Below are positions 1-9,200 of a DNA stretch of 64,000 bases, in pieces. Source of the DNA: Okeania sp034190295. Lineage in GTDB: Bacteria > Cyanobacteriota > Cyanobacteriia > Cyanobacteriales > Microcoleaceae. The notes under the pieces were generated by a model, which was not told where the DNA came from, searched no databases, and saw only the letters and a program-made list of their open reading frames with translations. Every line of letters begins with the position of its first letter. Position 1 is the first letter of the stretch. The stretch lies in assembly GCA_034190295.1 (NCBI GenBank), contig JAXHSW010000018.1, positions 11,038 through 75,037 on the forward strand, written 5' to 3'. A program made the translations under genes and the position numbers.

Positions 1-1
1 T

Positions 2-61
2 CAATCTAAATTCGGGCCTTGGCAAGCAAATCAGATTGCAGCTAATGGTGAGGGAGATTAG
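2..61 (+). CDS. 3' end of an unidentified gene (partial)
   Basis: One open frame runs from the window edge to a TAG at 59-61 and encodes about 19 residues ending ANGEGD. It is too short to name. It reads in the same direction as the MotA-like gene 240 bases downstream. The frame could be a chance one, so confidence is low. Confidence 0.35.
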   Translation, partial: QSKFGPWQANQIAANGEGD

Positions 62-298
62 TTATTGCTTAAATATCAGGGACTAATAACTGTCCCCTCT
101 CTCAATTTTTTAGTAATAATGGTTCTAATATCTAGCCTGAAACCTACTCTAGAATATCAAACAAAAGTCTTAATTATCAGTAGTTAATATCAACATAATT
201 ACATTTTTTCTAGGGATTAAGATAAAATAATTAAGATGATCGAGCAGAATTATAGTAATTCTGAATTAATTAACTATTGAAACATCAGAGATGTTGCT

Positions 299-1759
299 AT
301 GCCACCAATACCGTCTTATTTAATCCCTCTAGTAATTATTTTAGTAATTGTACCATCTGTGGTTGCTATATTATTAAGAATAGTACTTCATTTTGACTTA
401 GTAAATCAAGGAAATAAAGTTAGAAGACTAATTAATCAGCAGTCAGTAAATAAGCCAAGATTTATCGAATATTTAGAGGACAGATTTACAGATGCGAGTA
501 GTAAACTAGAGCAAGTTAATACAGGAGCATTAATAGACCAAGTTTATAGTAGACAAAGATTATTTGGATTAATATCTTATGAACAAATAGAATATTTATG
601 TCGAATTTTACCCAATCTACTTGTATCTTTTGGATTATTAGGTACTTTTATCGGGATTACCATTAACTTGACTTCTTTAAGTCAAACAGTTAGTGATACT
701 AACGCTACCGATGTTAGTAGTTTGCTCCGGGAATTACAAGTACCATTACAAGGCATGGGAATTGCCTTTACTAGCAGTTTAGTAGCAATATTATGTAGCG
801 CAGTAGTTACATCAGTTAATTTTATTTTTAATACTAGCCTTGCCAAAACTAGATTAATCAGTTTACTAGAAGACTATTTAGATAATATTTACTTACAAAC
901 AATAGAAGGTCAAACTCAGCTTGACAAAGTAGTAAAAGCTGTTGCTTATTCTTTTGAAGGATTTTTAACCAGATTTGGTCAAACAGTCAGAGTAGGAGTA
1001 GAGTCAGCTCTGCAAGATAAAATTCAAGAAATTCATAATGCCAATGCTACTACGAGTAAATTAGCAGAACAGACTTTTGTACGATTAGGAGAAGCTGCTG
1101 CTACAGTAGCAAAAAGTTCTAAAGATTTTCAGATGGCAGGGGATAAATTTCTAGAAGTAGCACAGACATTTGAACATAGTCAGTTCCCGCAAAAGTTAGC
1201 TAATTCAACAGCAGAATTAGCCAATATTCAAAGTAATTTTTCTCAATCAACCTCGACTCTAGCTACTGCTGTTCAAGCAATAGAAATAGTAGTAATTGAA
1301 TTACAGGGATATAGTAAGAGATTAGCAAAGTTTGGAGAACAAATTACCAGTAATAATCAAACTTCATTAAAACTATTAGAATCTCATCAAAGTAATCAAA
1401 AATCTTTAGCTGAGATGATTCGACAATTACAAGAAGCATCACAAGGTTTTCAATTAGCGGTGGGAACTCTGGATACTTTACAAAGAAGAGTAGTATCTAA
1501 AGCAGATAATTTAGATGAAGTACAAATTCAATTAAAAACTTTAGCAAATGCCTTGAATAACTCTACAGATGGTATTAGTCAGAGCATTAAATCTTTAGGA
1601 GACCAAATAGGGAAAGGTATGAGTAATCAAGCCAATCTAAATAATTCCCATTTAAGCGTCATTGCCACAAATTTACAAGAATATATCAGTCAAATGAAAG
1701 AAACTAAAAATGAAATTTATCGGCTGACACATATTATAGATAGATTAGCAAATAAGTAG
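299..1759 (+). CDS. MotA/TolQ/ExbB-family proton-channel protein with long coiled-coil tail (ZorA-like)
   Basis: 486-residue inner-membrane protein. A hydrophobic segment lies at about residues 5-28 and two more at about 104-124 and 150-175. The second carries the GLLGTFIGI signature typical of MotA/ExbB channels. From about residue 200 to the end it is polar and helical, rich in Q, S, T and A, like the cytoplasmic tail of ZorA-type stator proteins and unlike compact ExbB. Known family members form a pentamer around two MotB/OmpA-type partners and convert ion flux to rotation or force. Such a partner lies 529 bases downstream on the same strand (2289-3134). No effector genes of a Zorya defence system follow. 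The substrate or role is unknown; it could serve envelope energisation, motility or defence. Confidence 0.8.
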   Translation: MPPIPSYLIPLVIILVIVPSVVAILLRIVLHFDLVNQGNKVRRLINQQSVNKPRFIEYLEDRFTDASSKLEQVNTGALIDQVYSRQRLFGLISYEQIEYLCRILPNLLVSFGLLGTFIGITINLTSLSQTVSDTNATDVSSLLRELQVPLQGMGIAFTSSLVAILCSAVVTSVNFIFNTSLAKTRLISLLEDYLDNIYLQTIEGQTQLDKVVKAVAYSFEGFLTRFGQTVRVGVESALQDKIQEIHNANATTSKLAEQTFVRLGEAAATVAKSSKDFQMAGDKFLEVAQTFEHSQFPQKLANSTAELANIQSNFSQSTSTLATAVQAIEIVVIELQGYSKRLAKFGEQITSNNQTSLKLLESHQSNQKSLAEMIRQLQEASQGFQLAVGTLDTLQRRVVSKADNLDEVQIQLKTLANALNNSTDGISQSIKSLGDQIGKGMSNQANLNNSHLSVIATNLQEYISQMKETKNEIYRLTHIIDRLANK

Positions 1760-2288
1760 GCGGCATTTCATTTATCAGTTATCAGTTAGCCTCATAAGGT
1801 CAGAACTGCGGACTTCAGTATCTCTAGCTGTTTGCGCAGCATGACCTAGGAAAGCAAAGGGAAAAGCCTCTAATTAAATACATTTACTCTTGAGAAATAT
1901 CCATTTGATAGTGACAACATAACTTCTCTCTTTTGTCAAGTTTTATGTTAAGAAAGATGTGGGTCATTTCAGTTATCAGTTATCAGTACCTCTAGCTGTT
2001 TGCGCAGCATTCCCTAGGAAAGCAAGAGGCTTGAAATACGGAATTCTCTTTTTTTTTATCCCCTTAAAAGGGGAGGCGCATACCCAAGATTTTTCGGTAA
2101 TGGATAGAATTATAGAATCCGGTTATACAATATATTTATAATTCTATAATTACTTCAATATTCAATCTCCCCGACTCCCCGACTCCCCTACTCCCTGACC
2201 TATCCCTGTATCCGTGCCATAATCCGTGTGAGCCACTCCCCGACTCCCCGACTCCCCTACTCCCTCTTTTTAAGGAATTAAAATAATT
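1760..2288. repeat. Repeat-filled spacer between the MotA-like and MotB-like genes
   Basis: No credible gene. It holds two diverged copies of a module with an AGTTATC heptamer run, then a CTGTTTGCGCAGCAT motif and an AAAGCAA tract (about 1770-1870 and 1945-2040). A half copy of the family-A end follows (CCTTAAAAGG palindrome, then TTTTCGGTAAT near 2060-2102). An octamer run based on GACTCCCC (2168-2270) has a GTGCCATAATCCGTGTGAGCC insert. A related insert recurs at 3200-3400 and 13930-13970. The two flanking genes probably formed one operon before these repeats separated them. Confidence 0.6.
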
Positions 2289-3134
2289 ATGCGTCATCGT
2301 TCACGACTTGTTGAAGATAATCGCGACCTAGAAATTTGGCCAGCGTTTACAGACTTAATGTCTAATTCTTTCATGATATTAAGTTTATTATTGCTATTAG
2401 CTATTATTAAATCTCTGTTTATAGAATCAATTTCTGATGCCAATGAAAATCGCGCCCTGCAACTACAAGAAGAGATTAGTAGTTTGCAAAATCAACTGCA
2501 ACAAAGGACTGGTCAAGTAACAGCTTTAAGCGGAAAAATAAGCTCTTTAGAAAAAGAAAGTCAAAGATTACAAGGATTAGTAACTACATCTGAAAATGAA
2601 CTAGAGCAAAAGTCAAATAGAGTCACACAACTAGAAACAGAAATTGAAAAATTGAAATCTCCACCTGTAATAGTAATTAGAGATTCTCAGTCTCGAAGAT
2701 TTGAATCAGGAAGTGCGGAAATATCGGGAGATTTAAAAAGTTTTATTGAGGGAGATTTAATCAAACAAATAGAAGATTTTGCTAAGGAATATAAAGGTTA
2801 TGTTGTTGAAGTAATAGGTCATACTGATGGTCAGGTAAATCAGAGAAGTGGAAGTAATTTAGATACTCAGTTAGAACAAGTTGCTAAGGGTAATGAATCT
2901 GTTAATAGTTTAGTACCAGGTTCAAATGCAGATTTAGGTTTGATGCGTGCTTTATCTGTTGTACAAGAACTTCAAAAAAATCCTCGTTTGAAAGAATTGG
3001 GGTTAAAATTTCGGGCTTATTCTGCTGCACAATTATATAATCCTGGTGGAGATTTTGCGGGGGCAAATCGTAATCCTAATCAGAGTCGGCGTCGGATAGA
3101 GGTTCGGTTTACTCCTAGTGCGGTTGAGAGGTAG
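2289..3134 (+). CDS. OmpA/MotB-family peptidoglycan-binding stator protein (ZorB-like)
   Basis: 281-residue protein. A short cytoplasmic N-terminus is followed by one transmembrane helix at about residues 19-45. That helix holds an aspartate (D22, in FTDLM) where MotB and ZorB carry the ion-binding Asp. Residues 50-120 are a heptad-rich coiled coil. The C-terminal OmpA-like domain has the EVIGHTDGQ motif near 175 and the NQSRRRIEVRF motif near 265, as expected for peptidoglycan anchoring. Together with the MotA/ExbB-like gene upstream it makes a plausible ion-driven stator pair. The ATG at 2289 has an AAGGA sequence about 11 bases upstream. ZorB, MotB-like and generic OmpA-family assignments cannot be separated from sequence alone. 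Confidence 0.8.
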   Translation: MRHRSRLVEDNRDLEIWPAFTDLMSNSFMILSLLLLLAIIKSLFIESISDANENRALQLQEEISSLQNQLQQRTGQVTALSGKISSLEKESQRLQGLVTTSENELEQKSNRVTQLETEIEKLKSPPVIVIRDSQSRRFESGSAEISGDLKSFIEGDLIKQIEDFAKEYKGYVVEVIGHTDGQVNQRSGSNLDTQLEQVAKGNESVNSLVPGSNADLGLMRALSVVQELQKNPRLKELGLKFRAYSAAQLYNPGGDFAGANRNPNQSRRRIEVRFTPSAVER

Positions 3135-3164
3135 CTTCTTCTCAAAAACTTTTCTAGATTTTCC

Positions 3165-3412
3165 GGGGAGATGGGGGAGTGGGGGAGTAGAGGAGTAGGG
3201 GAGTGGCTCACACGGATTATGGCACGGATAACACGGATAGGTCAGGGAGTAGGGGAGTGGGGGGGTAGGGGAGTGGCTCACGCGGATTATGGCACGGATA
3301 ACACGGATAGGTCAGGGAGTGGGGGAGTAGAGGAGTAGGGGAGTGGCTCACACGGATTATGGCACGGATAACACGGATAGGTCAGGGAGTAGGGGAGTGG
3401 GGGGGTAGGGGA
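3165..3412. repeat. 70-bp tandem repeat, about three units
   Basis: The string GAGTGGCTCA recurs at 3201, 3271 and 3341, giving an exact 70-base period. Each unit joins a G-rich octamer run (GGGGAGTA) to a GGATTATGGCACGGATAACA core. The surrounding 3135-3604 spacer has no gene; after the array it holds a short direct repeat (AATCTTTTGAAGCTAGGAGT, near 3433 and 3462). The 3' end of the OmpA-type gene lies 30 bases upstream. Confidence 0.75.
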
Positions 3413-3604
3413 AACCTATATTCTTCGGTATAAAATCTTTTGAAGCTAGGAGTATAAAATCTTTATCTTTTGAAGCTAGGAGTCAGGAGTCAGAAGCGAG
3501 GAGTTAGGTAGGGAAAGCATCTACAGGAAGAAAAACAGCTATCAAGATTTGGAAATGGTGAAGGTGGGGAATGTTTTTATAATTAAATGGATTTGATATG
3601 ATGT

Positions 3605-4756
3605 TCAGCTTTGTTGGTTTTTTTTCTTGAGCAACGAACCAGCAAAACCAACTACTAATAACCCAATTAATACAGAAGGTTCAGGAACATCTACAGTTGA
3701 TTTAGAATCAGGAACATCTACAGTTGATTTAGAATCAGGAACATCTACATTTGATTTAGAATCAGGAACATCTACATTTGATTTAGGTTTAGGAACATCT
3801 ACAGTTGATTTAGATTGAGATTTAGGAACATCTACAGTTGATTGAGATTGAGATTTAGGAACATCTACAGTTGATTGAGATTTAGGAACATCTACATTTG
3901 ATTTAGGTTTAGGTTTAGGTACATCTACAGTTGATTTAGATACATCTGTAGGCATATCTGAAAAGCTTTTTGCCTGAATAAATACAGCAGAGTCGAGTTT
4001 AGCATCTCCAGCATCAGCGATCGCTAATCTAATACGATGATATCCAGGACTAAGTCCTAATGCTTGTGCAGTAAATAGATTAGTAAAACCATCATATTCT
4101 ATGTCAAAAAATGGCCCCCCCTCAGTCAGGTCATTATTGTTAAAAAATTCCGGGTTCCTAGCATCAGTTCCCAGAGGTTCACCCCCATTAACTGTATTGA
4201 TAGCAACTGGAGTAGATGTACCAGGAATTAAAGCAATATTTTCTCCATTTAGGAAGAAGCCAAAAACGTCGTTGTAATCATTATTTGACCATTCTATATA
4301 TTCTTCAGAGGCAAATACATAATTGAAGTAAAGGTTTCCTCCTTGACTTTGAAAGTCAAATTCCAGAATTGTTGCATCCTCGGTAGTGAATCCTGGAATC
4401 AACCCATCCAAATCTGAATCTCCAGGCAATTGATTCTCCGTAGTTTGCTCATCTGAATCATTAGGACCTTCAGCATCCGTAGCTGTACCTGTAGTAATAA
4501 TAATGCCGCTATCAATGCCAATACCAGATGATAATCCATTGGTGAAAATTCCTGAAGCCGCAGATGTACCTATATAGTTGATAGAATCTGGTACAACGGT
4601 AATCCCACTGCCAAGAATTTCATCAACTAAATCATTGCCGCCGTTATTGGTGGGAGTTATGGAAATTCCCTGAGCTGCTGTGATGCCACTGAGAGCAACA
4701 GAAGCTGTTCCAACAAAGGTTGTTGAAAGTTTTTTGATAAATTGTGAAATAGTCAT
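3605..4756 (-). CDS. Choice-of-anchor L domain protein with PEP-CTERM sorting signal
   Basis: Exported surface or extracellular protein of about 383 residues. I start it at the ATG at 4756 because the sequence after it (MTISQFIKKLS, then a small-residue hydrophobic stretch ending near AAQG) looks like a signal peptide. An upstream in-frame start at 4792 would bury that signal. The central domain carries the choice-of-anchor-L hallmarks (FDFQ, YVFASEEY, NDVFGFFLNG, LAIADAGDAKLDSAVFI). Next comes a repetitive linker of STVDVPKSQ/SNVDVPDSK units. The C-terminus is VPEPS plus a hydrophobic helix and LKKKNQQS, the PEP-CTERM tripartite signal. The linker units resemble the VDVPEPS signal itself, so they may come from its tandem amplification. 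The ligand is unknown. Confidence 0.85.
   Translation of the reverse strand: MTISQFIKKLSTTFVGTASVALSGITAAQGISITPTNNGGNDLVDEILGSGITVVPDSINYIGTSAASGIFTNGLSSGIGIDSGIIITTGTATDAEGPNDSDEQTTENQLPGDSDLDGLIPGFTTEDATILEFDFQSQGGNLYFNYVFASEEYIEWSNNDYNDVFGFFLNGENIALIPGTSTPVAINTVNGGEPLGTDARNPEFFNNNDLTEGGPFFDIEYDGFTNLFTAQALGLSPGYHRIRLAIADAGDAKLDSAVFIQAKSFSDMPTDVSKSTVDVPKPKPKSNVDVPKSQSTVDVPKSQSQSTVDVPKSQSKSTVDVPKPKSNVDVPDSKSNVDVPDSKSTVDVPDSKSTVDVPEPSVLIGLLVVGFAGSLLKKKNQQS
3680..3935 (-). repeat. In-gene tandem repeat encoding VDVP linker
   Basis: On the + strand GGAACATCTACAGTTGATTT recurs with spacings of roughly 24-42 bases, always preserving the reading frame of the PEP-CTERM gene. It encodes about nine STVDVP or SNVDVP units just before the sorting signal. 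Copy number is likely to vary. Confidence 0.75.
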
Positions 4757-5142
4757 AGCTAGATTGACCCTGAAAAAGTAAGATGTTGACATTACATAGT
4801 TGAGTTATTTGTTTATTCCTCAACATATTCTTATTATCAGTAAATTTTCGGATTTTTAGTGTGATTCGGATCTTAAAAAGATCGTGATATTTACTTAATA
4901 ATATGATATTCGGTTGAATTCTTATAATATCTGGAAGACAAGTAATGGGTAACTGGGAATGTGCTAAAATAATTAATTTTTGATGAATAAAGAACTGTAT
5001 CTAGCTACTAACTCCTGACTCCCGGCTTCTTATTCATATACTCCAAAAGTAGTAGATAAGTATCCAATGCAACAGATGCAAGATCGCAATTTTTTTTATC
5101 TACGACAGATTACTTACGAAATATCACCTACGACAGATTACT

Positions 5143-5278
5143 TACCGATAAATTGTGGTTTAAAGCCTCCCCTTTTAAGGGGAAAAAAGAAAAAACTTTT
5201 CCTTTGAATCAATCCTCTCCTTGAAAAGAAGAGGTAATATAATTATTAATTGTTAATTATTAATTATTAATTGTTGAA
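5143..5278 (+). repeat. Family-A palindromic dispersed element, copy 1
   Basis: It begins TTACCGATAAATT, followed by GGTTTAAAGCCTCC, a CCTTTTAAGG palindrome and an A-rich core. The other arm is TCAATCCTCTCC...GAGGTAAT, ending in an AATTATTAATTGTTGAA run. It lies in the 4757-5650 spacer, which otherwise contains no gene. The rest of that spacer is AT-rich sequence with TACGACAGATTACTTAC repeated near 5100 and 5130. Confidence 0.7.
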
Positions 5279-5440
5279 GAGGCATTGCAGAGAGGCAGGA
5301 TGAATATAAGTGGCAGGCATCCTGCCTGTCCCTGCCATGGAGTGAAAATATCAGGAACGGGGAACGGGGAACGAGGAACGGGGAAGATGCCCCCAAGCAC
5401 AAAACTATTAACCTACATTCCGCATTTATGCAACGCCACT

Positions 5441-5568
5441 TACCGAAAAATTGTGGTTTAAAGCCTCCTCTTTTAAGAGGATAAAAAGAAAAATTTTCAT
5501 GATTAGTCAATCAATTCCGTTTTAAAGGAGAGGTAATTCGCGCATTCGCGCATTCGCGCATTCTTGAA
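5441..5568 (+). repeat. Family-A dispersed element, copy 2, with GCGCATTC run
   Basis: Same architecture as the copy at 5143, in the same orientation. Its distal tail is replaced by three GCGCATTC octamers (5538-5562) and ends TTCTTGAAG. The same octamer, in single copy, ends the copy at 36124-36248. Confidence 0.7.
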
Positions 5569-5650
5569 GATATATCGCTTACGACAGATTAGTTAACTTT
5601 CTTCAATAATCGCATACAAGTCGATCGCTGTTGCTAATATTAGGATTAGT

Positions 5651-6019
5651 TTGCAAATAATCATATACCTGACCCGTCCGAACATGATACTAAGTCGATC
5701 CAGAATCCCCAAAATTACTATCTTGCTAGATAATGGTTATCACCCCCAGTATCTGAGAGAAAAGTTAGAGAAAGTCGATCCCCAAATAATGACAAAAATC
5801 AAATTTAAGCTTTCGCCGAAACCATCAAAACAAGAGAAAAAAATACAAGGTAAATCTGGCTTGATTCCGGTTGCAGCTAGGTGGGTGATTGAGCGGTCAA
5901 ATGCTTGGATGGAAAGATGCAAAATCCTCTTCAAGAACTTTGAGAGGAATCTAACTAATGCTACTGCCAAAATTAATCTTTGTTTTATTAGGCTGATGAT
6001 TAAAAGGCTTGCTCTTTAG
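5651..6019 (+). pseudogene. IS5-type DDE transposase, C-terminal fragment
   Basis: About 120 residues, of which the last 100 look like the C-terminal half of an IS5-group transposase. A LLDNGYHPQYL segment fits the second catalytic Asp. A WVIERSNAWMERCKILFK stretch fits the region with the final catalytic Glu, ending IRLMIKRLAL. The N-terminal third, including the first catalytic Asp, is missing. No flanking inverted repeats were found, so it is a non-mobile relic. It lies 236 bases past the 3' end of the cheA-like gene, on the opposite strand. Confidence 0.7.
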
Positions 6020-6254
6020 TCTTAGATGTCAAATGGGTTCTATAACATAGAACTATCACCATAAACACCATAGGTTTTCTGTCATAGCGAATATGAAATG
6101 CAACGCATATTCTGAATAGACATAGGCGTAAAAATCAAAAATAAAATCAATTATCGTACAAAAATTATCAATTATTTCCCCTCCCAGGAGTGGTTAGGGG
6201 TGGGTTCTCTACTCCCTATTCCCTAGCATGGTAGAGATGTCTAATAGTTAACAA

Positions 6255-9200
6255 TCAATGACCACCACCGCTAAATATATCTCCAACAGATTTACCTTCT
6301 AGTATACTAACCGCCCCATCTAATAGCTTCTCTTCAATATATGGTTTAGTAAAGTAACCCTTTGCCCCCAACTCAAATGCCATTTCCATGTGTTTCTTTG
6401 CACCACGAGATGTCAACATCGCCACAGGTAAAGTATTCAAATTAGAATCTTTTTGCATCCGAGATAATAACTCGAAGCCATCCATCCGAGGCATTTCAAT
6501 ATCACAAAATACCAAATCACACGGTAAACCTGCACGCATTTTTTCCCAGGCATCCTTACCATCCCTTGCCTGTTCAACTCGGTAACCAGCTTTACTAAAC
6601 GTCATGGATAACAATTCACGCACCGTAATTGAGTCATCAACAATTAATACTGTTAACTCACTCTTTTGTTGTACAGGTATAGATGCATCATCTTCTTCAC
6701 TAGATGACCAGATATTACTCTCCTCTCGACGTAATCTTCCTGTTGCCAGATTAATTAATTCAATAACATCCGCGATCGCGACAATATTACCATCCCCTAA
6801 AACTGTTGCTCCAGCAATACCGATAGGTTTAGGTATCGGACCCTCTAATTGTTTAATTACAATTTCCTTCTGTTGTTCTAAAACTTGATCCACTTGCACC
6901 GCCAAAAATATACCAGCAGAAGCAGAGCGCAAAACAACAATTGAAATCATATCTTCCTCAGCATTAATACCATACACATTACCGCGACGGAGATGACGAT
7001 TATAAACAAGCAGCTCTCGTAGGTGACGGAAAGGCAACTTCGATCCACGCCATTCTATATAGTGTTGCCCATTTTCTTCTGCTTTAACTTCCTCCTTAGA
7101 CACTTTAATCATATCCTCTACCCCATCCATAGGAAAAGCAATCCAGGAGCGATCGCTAATACAACATAATGCTTTCGATATACTCAAAGTCAGAGGTAAG
7201 CGAATTGTAAACATTGTACCCTTACCAATAGTAGAGTCAATAGAAATAGTACCTCGAATTTCAGTTAAATTAGTTTTCACCACATCTAACCCTACTCCAC
7301 GACCTGAAAAATTATCAGCCTTATCTTTTGTACTAAAACCCGGATGAAAGAGTAAATCATAAACATCAATATTAGTCATCCCTTGAGCTTGTTGTTGAGT
7401 AATTAGACCTTTTTCTATTGCTTTCTTCTTGACTTTTTCGGGATTAATTCCCGCTCCATTATCTGCCACCGAAATCACCGTTTGATTACCTTGGTGAAAA
7501 GCACGAATTGTGATTTGACCCCTAGAAGACTTACCTGCTGCTAGACGTTCTTGAGGTGTTTCAACTCCATGAGTTATTGCATTATTAATTAGATGTTTCA
7601 TTGGGTCAGAAAGCTTATCCTGAATCATTTTATCAATTAAGGTTTCTTTCCCTTCTACCTGTAAGTCCACCTCTTTGCCACATTCCATTGAAATGTCTCG
7701 CACAGCACGAGGTAATAGTTGTACCGTCTGAGAAAAGGGTATCATTCTCGACCTAGTTAACCCTTCTTGCAGTTGAGTTGTCACTTGTCGTAGCTGACGG
7801 GTTACTTGCTCTGCGTCATCAACCAGAAATTCAATGTCAGAAGAAGACTCTCGTACTCGGACAATATATTCTATGGTTTCCTGAGCCAATAAATGAAAAG
7901 GAGTGAAATTTTCTACTCGGTCAAGATCGAGAGAGTCATCAAACTTTCTTTTTGCAGTAGTACTTTCGGTGGCTCGATCGGGTAAATTAGAGATATTAGT
8001 AGAATGATGTCCTTGACGACTGTCCCAAATTGCTCTTTCTAAAAGGGTTTTTTCATACAAGTCGTGCATTCTTTGTCCAGCATCACTTAATAGCATTACC
8101 TGATGGAGCAGGTTATCTAGAAACTGGCGCATTCGTTCTTGGCCTTGTTCTAAACTATTACGATTTACTACTAGCTCACCTACTAAGTTACTGAGGTTAT
8201 CTAGTTGTTTTGCAGGTACTTTAACTGTTTGTTCTGGAGGGCGTCTATTTCGGCGAGGGGTATTAGTAGAAGAAACCCCACTAGATTTATAAGTATCTAT
8301 ATGAGGAGTTTCTAATAATTTATCTAAGTCACTAAACGGGTCTTCTAATTCTGGTAGTTTTGTTGTTATAGTTGCTGTTTCATGGGCAGGAGTCTTTTCT
8401 ACAACTGCTATATTTGATTCGAGTTTTGAATTAATTTCTGCACCGTTTAATAGTTTTTCTAGTTGTACAAAAATATTGTAATTATTATGTGATTTTTCTC
8501 CATTTAGTATTGCTTCTAATTCAATAAATTCATCAAATTCATAGTTTTCTAATTCTGTTTGATTTTTAGCTGTTAATTGTTGATTTGTTTCATACTCTAC
8601 AGAAGTTGTTTCACTAACTACATCATTTAATAGCTCATTTAAGTCTACTGTTTCATCTATAATTTCAGGGTTTTCTACGGTAGGCCATAAATCTTCTATA
8701 TTTGCTGAAAGTTCTGAATTTTCTTGAGGTTCGTTATTGTTATCAATTAAATGTTCTAATGATTCATTAGAATCTAAGTTAATTAAATCTAGATTTGGAT
8801 CGTCGAATAAACTGTTCAAATCATTGTTATCATCTTCCCAGTTTACTTGCTCCACATTAATTGATTTCTGTGAGTCTGACGATTCTAAATCTTCTCGATC
8901 GAATAGTTGAGAAAAGCTGGATGTCAAATCTTCTGATTCTATTTGATTTTCTTGTTCTTCATTTACTGTTTCTAAATCTTCAAACAGTGCTTCTAAGTCT
9001 GCTACTTTTGAATTTAAATCATTTTGGGTTTGAATTTGACTTTGATTATTTTCTATTTTTACATCATTTTTAATTTCTTGTTTTTCATCTTGGATTGCCA
9101 ATAAATCGCTAAAATCTTCATCTAATTGATAGTTTGTACTTTGGGGGATTAATTTGATATTTTTTTGCGGATTATTTTGGGGTAAATCTACTTGTAAATT

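Noticed and set aside
1959..2141. Small plus-strand gene of 60 residues
   Set aside because: It is composed of dispersed repeat modules that recur in other spacers, with no protein-like conservation.
299..3134. A complete Zorya defence system
   Set aside because: Only the ZorA/ZorB-like pair is present. The next 3 kb hold repeats, a PEP-CTERM protein and an IS relic, with no helicase, nuclease or ZorC-like gene.
3165..3412. CRISPR-like array
   Set aside because: The 70-base units have no unique spacers between repeats, and no cas gene is visible.
5253..5510. Minus-strand frame of 85 residues
   Set aside because: It runs through a family-A element and repeats such as GGGGAACGAGGAACG, which are non-coding elsewhere.
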